A DNA stretch of 64,000 bases from Choanephora cucurbitarum (taxonomy: Eukaryota; Mucoromycota; Mucoromycetes; Mucorales; Choanephoraceae), in the NCBI GenBank assembly GCA_025331435.1, contig JAIWNI010000024.1, forward strand, positions 1 to 64,000, in the 5' to 3' direction. The notes beneath the pieces were generated by a model, which saw only the letters and a program-made list of their open reading frames with translations, was not told the DNA's origin and did not search any database. A program made the translations under genes and the position numbers. This document shows, piece after piece, positions 55,209-64,000 of this stretch; the first letter of the stretch is position 1, and each line of letters begins with the position of its first letter.

Positions 55209-55914
55209 CTAGTAATTTCCGACAAAGTCGTGTATAAAGATGCATTTGTGTTTCTTTGGGTGGTCTTTGGTAATTTCTTCCTTACATTCAGGCAGGGAAA
55301 TAAGACCCAGCTTTTTGAGAAAACCTTTGGCTGCTTTTGTCCACAATTGGTCATATATTGACTTATCATTATTAAGCTGACAGAGGTTTATACAATAACC
55401 ATACATGTATGATTTGTAGCACATTATGATTATGCGTTCAAGATAGTGATTGCTAAGAAGGCTCAATGTGTTGTTCGTATTTCTGCAGCCTTCATCTACC
55501 GATGCTTTTGTTGTCTGGCTTGTTGCATTTGTATCTTTTGATGACAGGAGGTTAGTGATATAGTTTAATGTCCTTTTCACTATTGCTGTTCATTTGCAAA
55601 ATAAAAAAAAAACTTTTGATAACTGAAAAATACACACGTATACAAGCACTTGCAGATCTGATTCATTTTATTTTTAAAACGACTGGTGTTCATTCTCAAT
55701 TTTGGTCAGAATCTTGTAGTGTGAGGTCCTCGTTGTCTTTCGCAAAGTCAGACAAAGTTGGAGTACTGTTTAAATCAAGGTATTGAAGAACGGTTGAAAG
55801 CGAGTTTAGCAAAATATGATTTTGTCGGAAATAAAGTATAAGTTTCGCAGATGAAACAAACAAGTATCTTCCACATAAAGGTTTTTCTGTATCAACACAT
55901 ATCTTGCTTAGCAT
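55209..55914 (-). other. Unrecognised open frames, possible broken gene
   Basis: Two minus-strand frames, 55914-55696 (72 codons) and 55580-55209 (123 codons), follow one another in different frames. Their residues are fairly coding-like (SSKDTNATSQTTKASVDEG, then a LERIIIMCYKSYMYGYCINL stretch), but no domain is recognised and no clean splice joins them. Confidence 0.25.
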
Positions 55915-55987
55915 AGAGATTTCTACATATTGATCATAGGCTAGTCAGAGTATGAAGCTTCATCATTAAAAAGAAAATCCTGAGGAG

Positions 55988-56212
55988 TCAATTTCTTAGA
56001 TAGCCGCCATGAGTCTTCATAATCTGATCGCATCTTTTGATCATACTATCAACAAGATTATTCAGGTACTCAGGCGTTATTCTCTTATGTATTTAGCTCT
56101 CAGATTATCCTCCAAGTCTTGAATAGAGCCGATCTTCTTGTCTTGCACCTTCAAGCGCTTTCTCAAATAAGCCTAGGACAAGTTCAATGGGGCTGAGGTC
56201 GGGGTTTTGCGA
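55988..56212 (-). pseudogene. Tc1/mariner transposase relic (C-terminal part)
   Basis: One minus-strand frame reads SQNPDLSPIELVLGLFEKAL, then two TAA stops, then RITPEYLNNLVDSMIKRCDQ and IMKTHGGYLRN before a final stop. SPDLNPIE with the catalytic acidic residue, and the final LVDSMPRR...KGG block, are hallmarks of Tc1-family DDE transposases in this order and spacing. The N-terminal DNA-binding part and the first two aspartates were not found upstream, and no terminal inverted repeats were located. It is an old, inactive fragment. Confidence 0.75.
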
Positions 56213-57597
56213 TGGTTTTCATCTTAAGCAGCCTAGAATAGACTTCTACATGACAGGTAGTTTTGGCGTTTTGTGATATGTAGTCTGTATTGGTCTCTTC
56301 AAACTGTTTTAACATTCAAAAAGATAGCTGCAGACCAAACACTAGACATACTCTTTTTGTTTAGTCAATCCATTTTATACGACTAAAAGTTTAAGTCTGT
56401 TTAAGTGTAAGCATAATTTATGCCTAGCAGACAATCAATTTTGTGGTTGGAAATAACGCATGCTTTTTTTTTTCTGCCTTTTTGAACAGCGGTCAAAGAG
56501 ACCACCGGTTAACCTAGAGGGGGTGACTTCAATTCCTCCTGTTATTTCTTCCCGAGGGAGCGAGTTAAAGGGAGTAGACTGTCAATTTGTTCCCCTCTGA
56601 GTTGACCGGTGAATCTTCTTGCCAGATCTCAAAAAGGAACAATTAGGTCCACTAATCGACTCAGTAGATTGACGACGAACGCTTTGACTAATCATGTCGA
56701 AGTCAGTTTGCAAACTACATCTTTTTCTTCTAGGTGATATCTTGGGATTAACGGTCTACGTTCCTTGGAGTCTTTTATATGCTGCACGTACAGTGAGTTC
56801 AGGCTAGCAAGGGGCTTTGGTGAGTTGAACGGAATTATGTTGAAGCAGCAGTTGATCTTCCAACGTCACATTTATAAGGGCACTTGTTAGCTTCATTGAT
56901 AGTGAGAATGACAGATGGCATGATTTTTGTAGTATGCTTATTAAGAAAGAAAGAAAAAAGGCGATGGAAACATCAACAGAACATTGAAGTATACGATCAA
57001 GTTGCAGATTTTGCAGATCCATGGTAAAAATGCATTAAAAATGTATTGCTTTGTCGCCTTTCAAGGAACATCAACAAATACCACGAGGAAGCATTGCTTT
57101 ACATGCTGTTTGAATGACAAAGAAGGAGTACGGCAGTCACCGTATCAGAGTCAAGATGGGCAAGGCTTGTGTTGCAATTTGCAATGCAGCTCAGTAAGTA
57201 ACAAACTCATGTAAGAGCTTTGTCTGATCGAATGAATAGGTCTTGAGCTTGTTTCAAGCTTCCGTTCTTATACAGTTTGCCACCAGCATGTTACAACTGC
57301 CATGACTGATTTAAAGAGTTACTGCTCTTCTATTCTTGTTTTATAAGAAAAAATCAAGATATTTCCCATATGATTTCCCTCTTCCTCATATCAAATACAA
57401 AACAGATATCTATAAGATCATAGTCGATCGAGAGCTGAAAATTGCAAGCAAAGCCAGTAAAAAAAAAAAAGCTAATGTGTATCATTTAGATGATATATGC
57501 AGCCCCGCCGAAACGACTAACATTCGGAGTGGTTAAAGTATTTCTTTTCCATAGTAAAGTTTCTTTTACTTTCTTTTTCTTTTGCTTGTATTCGCTT

Positions 57598-58553
57598 ATG
57601 TCTGATAAAGCACCTAAAACTAACAAACTTGTCTTCAAAGGAGACAAAACACACAAGTAAAAAAAATGAGTTTGACAGAATCTGATTATAAAACCATACA
57701 AACTGACATTCAATAGAAAGAAGAAAAGAAAGCATCATGATTCAGAAAGAGAAAATGATCAAGCACAATCTGTAGACCAAGGTAAATAGCTGCCAGATCC
57801 ACCAACTCAATCATTAACCGCTTGATACTTTAGTTTGGGTACGTGCAGACAGTATAGAGGATCTAGTAGGTCCTTTGTTCATTACTCATCCAAGTGAACC
57901 TCCCATCTGTTTCACAGTGGACGAATTCGATCGTTTCTTAGCCTATCCTATGCCTGATCTCTACAGTCATCCAGAGCCAACAATTATGCAGCAAGTGTTT
58001 GTAGGATCGCGTATTGTAGGCTCATCCGATTCATTCACACTGAAGTCAGCTCATGGGAAATACCTAAGTAGCGATAAATTTGGAGTCGTCTCTTGTCAGA
58101 GCGAAGCGATTGGAGGTCAAGAGGAATGGAAACCTATCTTGGGAGAAGCAGGCATTGCCTTTCAAAGTGTTCATAACAAGTATCTGATGGTGGACGAAGT
58201 TGCTGGTGGGAGCATACGTGTTCGAGCTGATGCAGATGATGTTGGATTTTGTGAGTCCTTTCGTGTCTATTGCCAGTCTCGGTTTAAACATAAACCCAAG
58301 AGCAAGAAGAACAAAGGTGAATCAATTGCGTCTGAATATGATGCTGCGTAAGTCCTAGAAAAGAAAAAGGATATAGAAGTTTTCTAACTTTGCCTTATAA
58401 ATTAGTAAACGATTTCAATCTTGGGGAGGAGGCAAAGTGGTCCAGACAACTAAAGATAAGCGTGAACTGAAAAAGGCAAGAACAGAAGGTCGATTAGCAG
58501 AAGCTTTATTAGATAGAAGAGAGAAAGTCAAAGCAGATCGTTATTGTAAATAA
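57598..58553 (+). CDS. FRG1: FRG1-family protein
   Basis: Nuclear/nucleolar actin-bundling, RNA-associated protein with a fascin-like beta-trefoil. Exons 57598-57656, 57717-57781, 57834-58347 and 58406-58553 give 261 residues, the typical length. The start MSDKAPKTNKLVFKGDKTHK runs over the first splice into a KKKKRKHH basic stretch, the nuclear signal of the family. The trefoil begins VWVRADSIEDLVGPLF and contains SDSFTLKSAHGKYLSSD and AIGGQEEWKPI. The C-terminus is the conserved block KRFQSWGGGK, KKARTEGRLAEALLDRREKV and KADRYCK. Each junction restores a conserved family segment. It converges on ADA2; the two stop codons are 10 bp apart, so their transcripts must overlap. Confidence 0.93.
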
Positions 58554-58563
58554 ATAAGTTTTG

Positions 58564-60234
58564 TTAGTCTTTTGCCTCTAATAAGTTGGACGAAGGTGGC
58601 TTTATAGGTGATGTTACAGCCTGTTCTTCCTCTTCTTGTTTCGTAGACGGCGAATGTGTTGTTTGGTTAGAATCTACTGTAGTCGGTTGTGATGGCGGTG
58701 GTGGTAAGGATGTTGATGTTGGAGGTGGTGGGGGTGGTGTAGAGGTAGAAGGATCTTTAAATGCTTTGATCCAACCGCTTTCTACAAAGAAATCATAAAT
58801 ACGGCTGGTTTTGTTGACATCAATCTTGATCAAAGAGCGTGCCTGTCTTCGCTTCATGAAACCGAGCTTAGCATATTCTTTGAGAATGGTGTCCTTGATG
58901 ACTAAATAAGGTCGAGGCATAATACGCAAAGCAGAACACAACACCTGCTCTTCTTCTGTCAGTAGATGAACACCATCAGCATCTCGAATGTTCAAAGGAT
59001 TTGCTGGCTTTCTACCACCTGAGGGTGCTGCTGTCAATGCATTGCTGATCACAGGTGGTGGAGGAACTCGATCCCGGTAATAGTTAGCACCGTTGGAAGT
59101 GGTGAGAGCAGCCATTTGAGAGCGATAGAGGTTGCGCTGTGCTGCATGATGAGCCGAACCCAATCGATCGTTTGACAACTGAGCCAATGTCTTGAGTTGA
59201 GCTAGTCTGTTCTGTTTCTCTCGTTCATACTGTTCCCCTTGCTTGAGGGTCGTCAAACCTGCCTGTCTCCACTCTTGTAAGGTAGCAATACGATCGCGTA
59301 ACTGCTGTTCTTTCACCAATCCTTTCACAAACATATCGTAATCCTGTTCTGTCTGAAGTCGACAGAAAACGCGCGTTTTGTTGTAAATGTCACGTTCTTC
59401 CTTCTGTCGTTTTCGTTCAGCTGCCTGCATACGCTTGAAATCCAGCCATTTTCGTTCAAAGATCAGGTTTTTTCGTTCCATACGTCGATCCAGTCGAGAA
59501 TTATAGATATCAAGAACCATGACTTTCAAATCAACTTCTTCTGGGGTATCATCGTCGTTAAAGACCATATCTTTCACAAACTGCTCTGCATCATTTTCAT
59601 GCTCTGTCTCAAATTCAAATCGACGAGGCATATAGCCTTGAATCTCATGAAACGAAGGTCCACTGGTGATCGGTTTGGCGTTGTTGGGTTGTGATGAAGC
59701 TGGTTTGCGAGGCACAACACCGCGTGATTGTTGGAGACGTTGTCGTTTGCGTTCACGGTATTCGTCTTCACTTGTATCAAAATGAAGATGCATACGAGGT
59801 AAAGGCCAGTCAGGACTGGACACATAGACATCGAGATAGTGTTGTTCACATTCTGATTTACTTTTGGTGCCTACATAATCAGCAATGGCTTGCCAGTTGC
59901 CGATGCCCATCTTTTCTGCTGCTTCAATCAACAACAGTTCCTCGTCTGCATCCCAATCTTCACTAAAGATGGGGAAACTATGAGGCTTGACGATTCGATA
60001 GTCATGCCATGTCTTGTGTTTGACAGGTTCAGCACCACCACAGAAACAAGTGACGCAGAGATCAAAGTCTGGACAGTCTTTGTCTGCACAGCGAATACGG
60101 ACTGTATTGGTGACATCGTTTGAACAGGCATCACAATGGTATTTGGGAGGTTCTTTATCGTCAATACCTCCATCTGTTGTTGTCACTGCACTGAGTGTAC
60201 TTCCAGAAGGTTTCTGTCGATGCGTGATGGTCAT
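58564..60234 (-). CDS. ADA2: SAGA-complex adaptor Ada2
   Basis: Transcriptional adaptor that activates Gcn5 acetyltransferase in SAGA/ADA. Intronless, 556 residues from the ATG at 60234; an in-frame extension to 60360 is hydrophobic and of poor quality and was rejected. Domains in order: ZZ zinc finger about 30-80 (YHCDACSNDV, CADKDCPDFDLCVTCF), SANT/Myb about 90-140 (WDADEELLLIEAAEKMGIGN, WQAIADYVGTKSKSECEQHY), the central Ada2 helix region (RRFEFETEHENDAEQFVKDM, YNSRLDRRMERKNLIFER) and SWIRM about 425-510 (LLTEEEQVLCSALRIMPRPY, RSLIKIDVNKTSRIYDFF). A Pro/Thr-rich tail of about 50 residues with poly-Pro runs ends the protein. Confidence 0.95.
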   Translation of the reverse strand: MTITHRQKPSGSTLSAVTTTDGGIDDKEPPKYHCDACSNDVTNTVRIRCADKDCPDFDLCVTCFCGGAEPVKHKTWHDYRIVKPHSFPIFSEDWDADEELLLIEAAEKMGIGNWQAIADYVGTKSKSECEQHYLDVYVSSPDWPLPRMHLHFDTSEDEYRERKRQRLQQSRGVVPRKPASSQPNNAKPITSGPSFHEIQGYMPRRFEFETEHENDAEQFVKDMVFNDDDTPEEVDLKVMVLDIYNSRLDRRMERKNLIFERKWLDFKRMQAAERKRQKEERDIYNKTRVFCRLQTEQDYDMFVKGLVKEQQLRDRIATLQEWRQAGLTTLKQGEQYEREKQNRLAQLKTLAQLSNDRLGSAHHAAQRNLYRSQMAALTTSNGANYYRDRVPPPPVISNALTAAPSGGRKPANPLNIRDADGVHLLTEEEQVLCSALRIMPRPYLVIKDTILKEYAKLGFMKRRQARSLIKIDVNKTSRIYDFFVESGWIKAFKDPSTSTPPPPPPTSTSLPPPPSQPTTVDSNQTTHSPSTKQEEEEQAVTSPIKPPSSNLLEAKD

Positions 60235-60390
60235 AATGTGTGTATATATATATATATAAAACTGAAATATAGAATCAATGCACTTGGGCTTAATTTTTAT
60301 TTTCAAAAAAAAAAAAGTATATAATAAAAAAAGTAACACAAAAAAAAATTGACTGTACAAAATAACAATAATAAAGTGGGGGGTATATCT

Positions 60391-61158
60391 TTAATAATTC
60401 TGTTGTTGCCAACCTTGTCTTGATAGTGTAGTCTGATGGCCTCCTTTGATATGAATACATGCTCGGTCACAACATCCACCAGGCATGCAACAAGGAAACC
60501 AAGACCACCAGAAACCATAGCCCCACCAACAACGCCAAATGCCTGGGTCCAGCTCAATGCTTTTGAATGATTGTGGTGTAGACCATCTGATGGTAGATGG
60601 GTTCACAAGACTATGGTGGCCGGGATAATGATAGACAGAAGATAAACTGGCTACATCATGCTCTTCCTTTTCACTATGACGACATGCATTCAATAAGGTT
60701 TGACTAGAGAGAATGATCAGTGCAATAAGAGATTCGGTGAATTGATGAGGTCGAAAGGGATTGTTGTTGTAAAATAGAATAGATTGATCTTTTAGTTGGG
60801 CCAATAATGCCTTTGACTCTGAATGATAACAACTGAAATGCTGTGTTTGCCAATGATAAGTCTGGTTTTCGAATGTGAATTCAAACAGAGGGGTCAATTG
60901 AACAGTATGGTCTTGAAAGATGACTGTAAGGTTCTGATGGTGTGTCTGTCCCAAGGGCTTCATGGAAGCATCATACAGTATGGTTTCTTGAGGCTTTGGG
61001 GATAGATAGTAAACAGTCTCTTGCTTTGAATTGATCAGAGACTGATAGTTATCTTGTTGATGGATTGTAAATTGTAAAGAAGGAGATGGGCTTGTTGCTA
61101 GCATCACAGGTGCTGTTGGGTAGGGACTGTCCATTGTTGGTTTTGAGTTATCTATCAT
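60391..61158 (-). CDS. Uncharacterised protein with Cys/Trp-rich tail (possible tubby/LOR-like fold)
   Basis: Intronless, 255 residues. Residues about 45-165 look like a single beta-rich domain (TVYYLSPKPQETILYDASMK, FEFTFENQTYHWQTQHFSCY, LLAQLKDQSILFYNNNPF) followed by a hydrophobic helix (ESLIALIILSSQTLLNA). This pattern recalls the tubby-C/LURP-one-related domain of fungal proteins, an inference without search support. The last 50 residues are extraordinary: IWRCWWGYGFWWSWFPCCMP, then GGCCDRACIHIK. The paired cysteines could be palmitoylated or bind metal. There is no signal peptide. It is divergent or tandem with no obvious partner: ADA2 lies 156 bp away on the same strand. Confidence 0.65.
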   Translation of the reverse strand: MIDNSKPTMDSPYPTAPVMLATSPSPSLQFTIHQQDNYQSLINSKQETVYYLSPKPQETILYDASMKPLGQTHHQNLTVIFQDHTVQLTPLFEFTFENQTYHWQTQHFSCYHSESKALLAQLKDQSILFYNNNPFRPHQFTESLIALIILSSQTLLNACRHSEKEEHDVASLSSVYHYPGHHSLVNPSTIRWSTPQSFKSIELDPGIWRCWWGYGFWWSWFPCCMPGGCCDRACIHIKGGHQTTLSRQGWQQQNY

Positions 61159-61227
61159 TCCCCCATAGAATGAAATGAATTCAATATAAAAAGAGAGGTA
61201 AACAAGAAACAGAGAGAGAGAGGAAAG

Positions 61228-61269
<42 letters not shown>

Positions 61270-61651
61270 AGGAGAATATTAAGAAAAAGAAAAGAGAGAG
61301 AGAGAGAATAAAAGAAAAAAAAATAACCTATAAATATAATCAAGGTCGTACACAGAAAAAAAAACGCACACACACAATTAGAGTAACTCTCCGCAACAAT
61401 AAAACATCCAATTCTATTTTGTTAAGCTATTGCAACATTTGTTGTGTAATTTTTTTTTCTTTTTTTTTTTTTACTTCTTTGTTGGTGTTGTCTCAATAAA
61501 AAGAGAGAGTGAGTGAATGTGAGAAAAAGAGAAAGGTCAAAAAGTTTTGAATATTACAAATAAGGCTTTAATGATAAGGCTTTATTTAAACAGAGTCTAG
61601 AAAAGTCAAATGAGTTAGTCACTTTATCACTTTTTTTAAAAAAAATCTCCA
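61159..61651. other. Intergenic region with microsatellite
   Basis: About 0.5 kb between ATP5 (3' end) and the Cys/Trp-rich gene (start), both minus strand. It contains GA runs, a GT microsatellite and A/T runs, and no gene. Confidence 0.5.
61231..61268. repeat. (TG)19 microsatellite
   Basis: Nineteen uninterrupted TG dinucleotides upstream of the Cys/Trp-rich protein gene, flanked by GA-rich sequence. Confidence 0.97.
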
Positions 61652-61916
61652 TCAATAATTACCAGTGATCAACTTGTTCAACTTGGCGAGCTTGGAAGCA
61701 ACAGTCAAGTCAATGCTCTTATCACCGATTTCAACCAAAAGACCACCGAGAATATCGGGCTTAACCTTGTTAGAGACAAGGAGCTTCTTGCCTTCAGCAA
61801 GGTTGGACTTTTGAAGAGATTCAACAACCTTGTTCAAAGCAGCCTTATCCAAAGCCTAAATAATACACATATGCATACAATAGATTAATATCTACCATGT
61901 CAATCTTCTCTCTCTC

Positions 61917-61947
<31 letters not shown>

Positions 61948-62563
61948 AATTACCTTGGCAGATGTAACAACAAGGGGCAATTCGTTACGGTGAGCACTCA
62001 TCAATTCAGAGAAAGCTTCAACAACCTTGGAGGTTTGGTTCAAACGACCATTTTCAGCCAAAGTTTCAAAGAAGTTTTGGGTGATTTGGCTAGGCTTACC
62101 GGCCTTCTTCAAGATATCGTTAATACCTTGCATCTTTGCGCCACGGTGAATGGTAGGGTTTTCCAAGAAGGCCTTGAGGCTTTCATCCTTTTCAACAGCT
62201 TGGTTAAGGGTCTTGAGGTCCTTTTCAACAGCTTCAAGGACGTTTTGACGGGCAGCAGCGGTGTAAAGAGCAGTGGCGTAACGACCATCGAGACCGAAAA
62301 GGGTAATGGGAGCCTAACAATCATCAAGTCAATTAACTCCATGTGTTGATGAGGCGTGTGCACGCGTCAATTTAATTTCTATTCTTTTACCTTGACAGAG
62401 GTAGGGGCAGCAGCGTAACCACGAGCCAACTTGAAAAGAAAAATAAATAAATGATGGTTAGGTCGATCTTCCACATTTCATGGCCTGTTGTCGTCATGTG
62501 TTGGGGCGTGTATGATTTTACCTTGGGGACAGCGGTAGTCAAACGGGTGAATCTAGAAGCCAT
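61652..62563 (-). CDS. ATP5: Mitochondrial ATP synthase subunit OSCP (ATP5)
   Basis: Oligomycin-sensitivity-conferring subunit at the top of the peripheral stalk of F1Fo-ATP synthase. Exons 62563-62522, 62429-62391, 62313-61954 and 61855-61652 give 214 residues, the family's usual size. The N-terminus MASRFTRLTTAVPK|LARGYAAAP is a typical amphipathic mitochondrial presequence split by the first intron. The mature part begins APITLFGLDGRYATALYTAA, with FLENPTIHRGAKMQGI, FFETLAENGRLNQTSKVVEA and the C-terminal signature KPDILGGLLVEIGDKSIDLT. The third intron is CT-rich. Codon use is biased to C-ending codons, as expected for a highly expressed gene. The promoter is shared with the divergent RPL11. 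Confidence 0.95.
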
Positions 62564-63235
62564 TTTAAACCGAATTGAAATAGAAAAAAAAAGAGTTTAT
62601 AGGAAAAGAGACAGGCTCGTTTTTGCCCCTTCTTACTCTCTTTCCCTCCCTCTCTCTTCTCCCTCTGAATTTTTTTTTTCACTATTTTTTTTTTGGGCAT
62701 CAACCCCTACGCTGGGGACGTCATCACAAAATACCAATCGGAGAATTAATTATGATGAAGTGAGTGAAGTTCACTTTTAATACAAAAAGAAAGTTGTCAA
62801 TTGATTTCATGATAAGAACATGCACAAACTCTCTCTCTCTTTCCTTTCGGTTTTAGAGAAATACATACATATGAGCCTAAGAGAAGTTAGTTGATACTCA
62901 AGCAGTAAAGTATGAACATTCAAAGACTATATGATTTGGAAAGTGAATGGACTAGAATGCATTGCTCAAGTTGCTTTTATCTCTCTCAAAGCCTATTTAA
63001 TGCTGCATATATGATTCATGTTTAAATAAATGCATAAAAAGTTCCTAGTTACTTGGTGAAGATCTCATTCACTTGAAGAAGAAAAATAGAGAAAAGACAA
63101 TCCGAGCCGCACTGAGTCAGAATTAAATGGTAATTCAAACTTACACTGAAGCTTTCCGGCTCAGCAAAATTTATCATTCAATGTGTCCATTGGAAGGTGT
63201 GATTCTCCCTCTTTTAGCTTCGATATAGTCCAACA
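62564..63235. promoter_or_regulatory. Divergent promoter region between ATP5 and RPL11
   Basis: About 0.67 kb between the divergent ATP5 (-) and RPL11 (+) starts, two genes expected to be strongly expressed. T/C runs lie next to the ATP5 start, a GGGACGTCATC motif (CRE-like TGACGT core on the other strand) occurs at about 62714-62724, and a T/C-rich stretch precedes the RPL11 ATG. Specific factors cannot be assigned. Confidence 0.45.
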
Positions 63236-64000
63236 ATGGTATGATACTATCGATAGTCAACATCCCAAACACCTCCCTCTATATTCTCTCTTCTCTTGGA
63301 CTTTGTTGCGTGTCATGATAGATTGGATAATTGAGAAAAAGATGAGAATATCAAAACAAGATGTGAAATATGGATTGATGAATTGCTCTTTTGTGGATAA
63401 TTGTTTTTCGAGAAAACATGCATCATGGACACATCAGGTTTCATCAAACAAGAAACCATGGAAGCGATCAACTCAGACCAGTTCGCCATAGAACACTAAA
63501 GAAAGACGAAAAAGGAGAAAGGAACGAAACAGGAATAACCTGTCATTAGTTCAAAGTTGTCATCCATCTAACCACCCTCCCCCCTCTTTCTCGATGTCAA
63601 AACTTGTATTGATTCTACTTGATATCCAGTCCTAAACAATCAATTAAAACCAAACAAGCAGCAATGGAATTGAATATGCCCCCAAGAGAAAGAAAGAGAG
63701 AAAGAAAAGCAATAGCCAGAATCTCGACACTGATTTTTTCCTCTCTGATTTTCCAATACTATTCTATCATGAAAAAGGAGAAAGAGAAAAGGAGGGAGAG
63801 AAGGGATGAGATTACAGATACTCTTCCGAGTTAGAAATTGAGAGCGAAAGAGAGTGGAAGAAACTAACGATGAATTTGACAATAGAGTGCCGAAGAACAG
63901 AAGGTGACCAAGAACCCCATGCGTAACCTCCAAATCGAAAAGTTGGTTCTCAACATCTGTGTTGGTGAATCTGGTGATAGATTGACTCGTGCCGCTAAGG
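63236..64000 (+). CDS. RPL11: 60S ribosomal protein L11 (3' partial)
   Basis: Large-subunit protein uL5, which contacts 5S rRNA. The second exon starts at 63886 after a CTAAC branch site and ACAATAG acceptor and runs off the window. It reads [20 protein letters not shown], then [18 protein letters not shown], the highly conserved N-terminal block. The proposed first exon is only the ATG (63236-63238), followed by GTATGA and a 647-nt intron. This gives a start of M-SAEEQ, and an ATG-only first exon with a long intron is common in ribosomal protein genes. The exon 2 assignment is nearly certain; the position of exon 1 is a proposal based on the only ATG-GT with a suitable phase nearby. Confidence 0.8.

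Larger units (their letters stand above)
52067..57597. other. Gene-poor region with transposon relics
   Basis: About 5.5 kb with no intact recognisable gene. It contains a small basic ORF at 52057-52236 (+), a coding-like frame with one internal stop at 53051-53353 (+), a 19-bp perfect inverted repeat (53771-53865), unrecognised frames at 53950-54313 and 55209-55914, and the C-terminal relic of a Tc1/mariner transposase (55988-56212, -). It looks like an accumulation zone for decayed mobile DNA. Confidence 0.6.

Noticed and set aside
60234..60360. Upstream in-frame extension of ADA2 with a hydrophobic N-terminus
   Set aside because: It is Phe/Leu/Tyr low-complexity translated from T/A-rich leader, and the ATG at 60234 gives the normal Ada2 start.
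1..64000. Searched for CRISPR arrays, operons, phage genes and bacterial signals
   Set aside because: Introns, fungal gene families and dispersed promoters show eukaryotic nuclear DNA. No spaced direct-repeat array was seen.

Overview
This window looks like nuclear chromosomal DNA of a Mucorales-type (Mucoromycota) filamentous fungus. The genes are split by short introns, mostly about 50-110 nt, with GTAAGT-like donors and TAG/CAG acceptors. Intergenic DNA is AT-rich, and several genes have T/C-rich leaders. The gene set is fungal: a class V chitin synthase with a myosin-like head, Sec72, Ada2, Erb1, Tho2, Nsp1 and a Pcl/Clg1-type cyclin. The species cannot be named from the sequence alone. 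All exon structures were built by hand. Every complete spliced CDS reported here has a length divisible by three.

Region 1 (1-17.1 kb): a 5'-truncated mitochondrial-type PP2C (PTC6-like, +), a 3.9 kb gene-poor stretch, a coiled-coil protein of unknown function (+), a kinase-fold protein lacking the catalytic aspartate (-), the ribosome biogenesis factor Erb1 (-) and a poly-Q cyclin (+). Region 2 (17-28.7 kb) is compact: a homeodomain gene whose recognition helix lies in a small second exon (-), THO2 (-), gamma-SNAP (-), N-terminal acetyltransferase NatD (-), SEC72 (+) and the FG nucleoporin NSP1 (-). Region 3 (31.3-42.4 kb): an SRF-type MADS-box gene (+), the 5.5 kb-CDS chitin synthase (-), and a fusion of a winged-helix domain with a PP2C phosphatase (-).

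Region 4 (43,752-51,215) is a nearly intact Ty3/Gypsy LTR retrotransposon with 608/607-nt LTRs that differ at only three positions. Gag and Pol are linked by a canonical A AAA AAC slippery heptamer directly before the gag stop, followed by a hairpin, which indicates programmed -1 frameshifting. Integrase is not on the Pol reading frame. It is a separate ORF with its own TATA-like box and pyrimidine-rich leader, and in this copy it carries a one-base frameshift between the two zinc-binding cysteines. A further small ORF runs into the 3' LTR.

Region 5 (51.5-64 kb): a small RVSF-motif protein (-), a 5.5 kb gene-poor stretch holding a Tc1/mariner transposase relic, a 19-bp perfect inverted repeat and a broken coding-like frame, then FRG1 (+), ADA2 (-), a Cys/Trp-rich tailed protein (-), ATP synthase OSCP (ATP5, -) and the start of RPL11 (+), which runs off the window. 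Most genes are unrelated housekeeping genes. Nothing suggests a biosynthetic cluster. The most original signals are the retrotransposon's expression strategy, the winged-helix/PP2C fusion, the pseudokinase, and the tandem acceptors that affect the homeodomain recognition helix.
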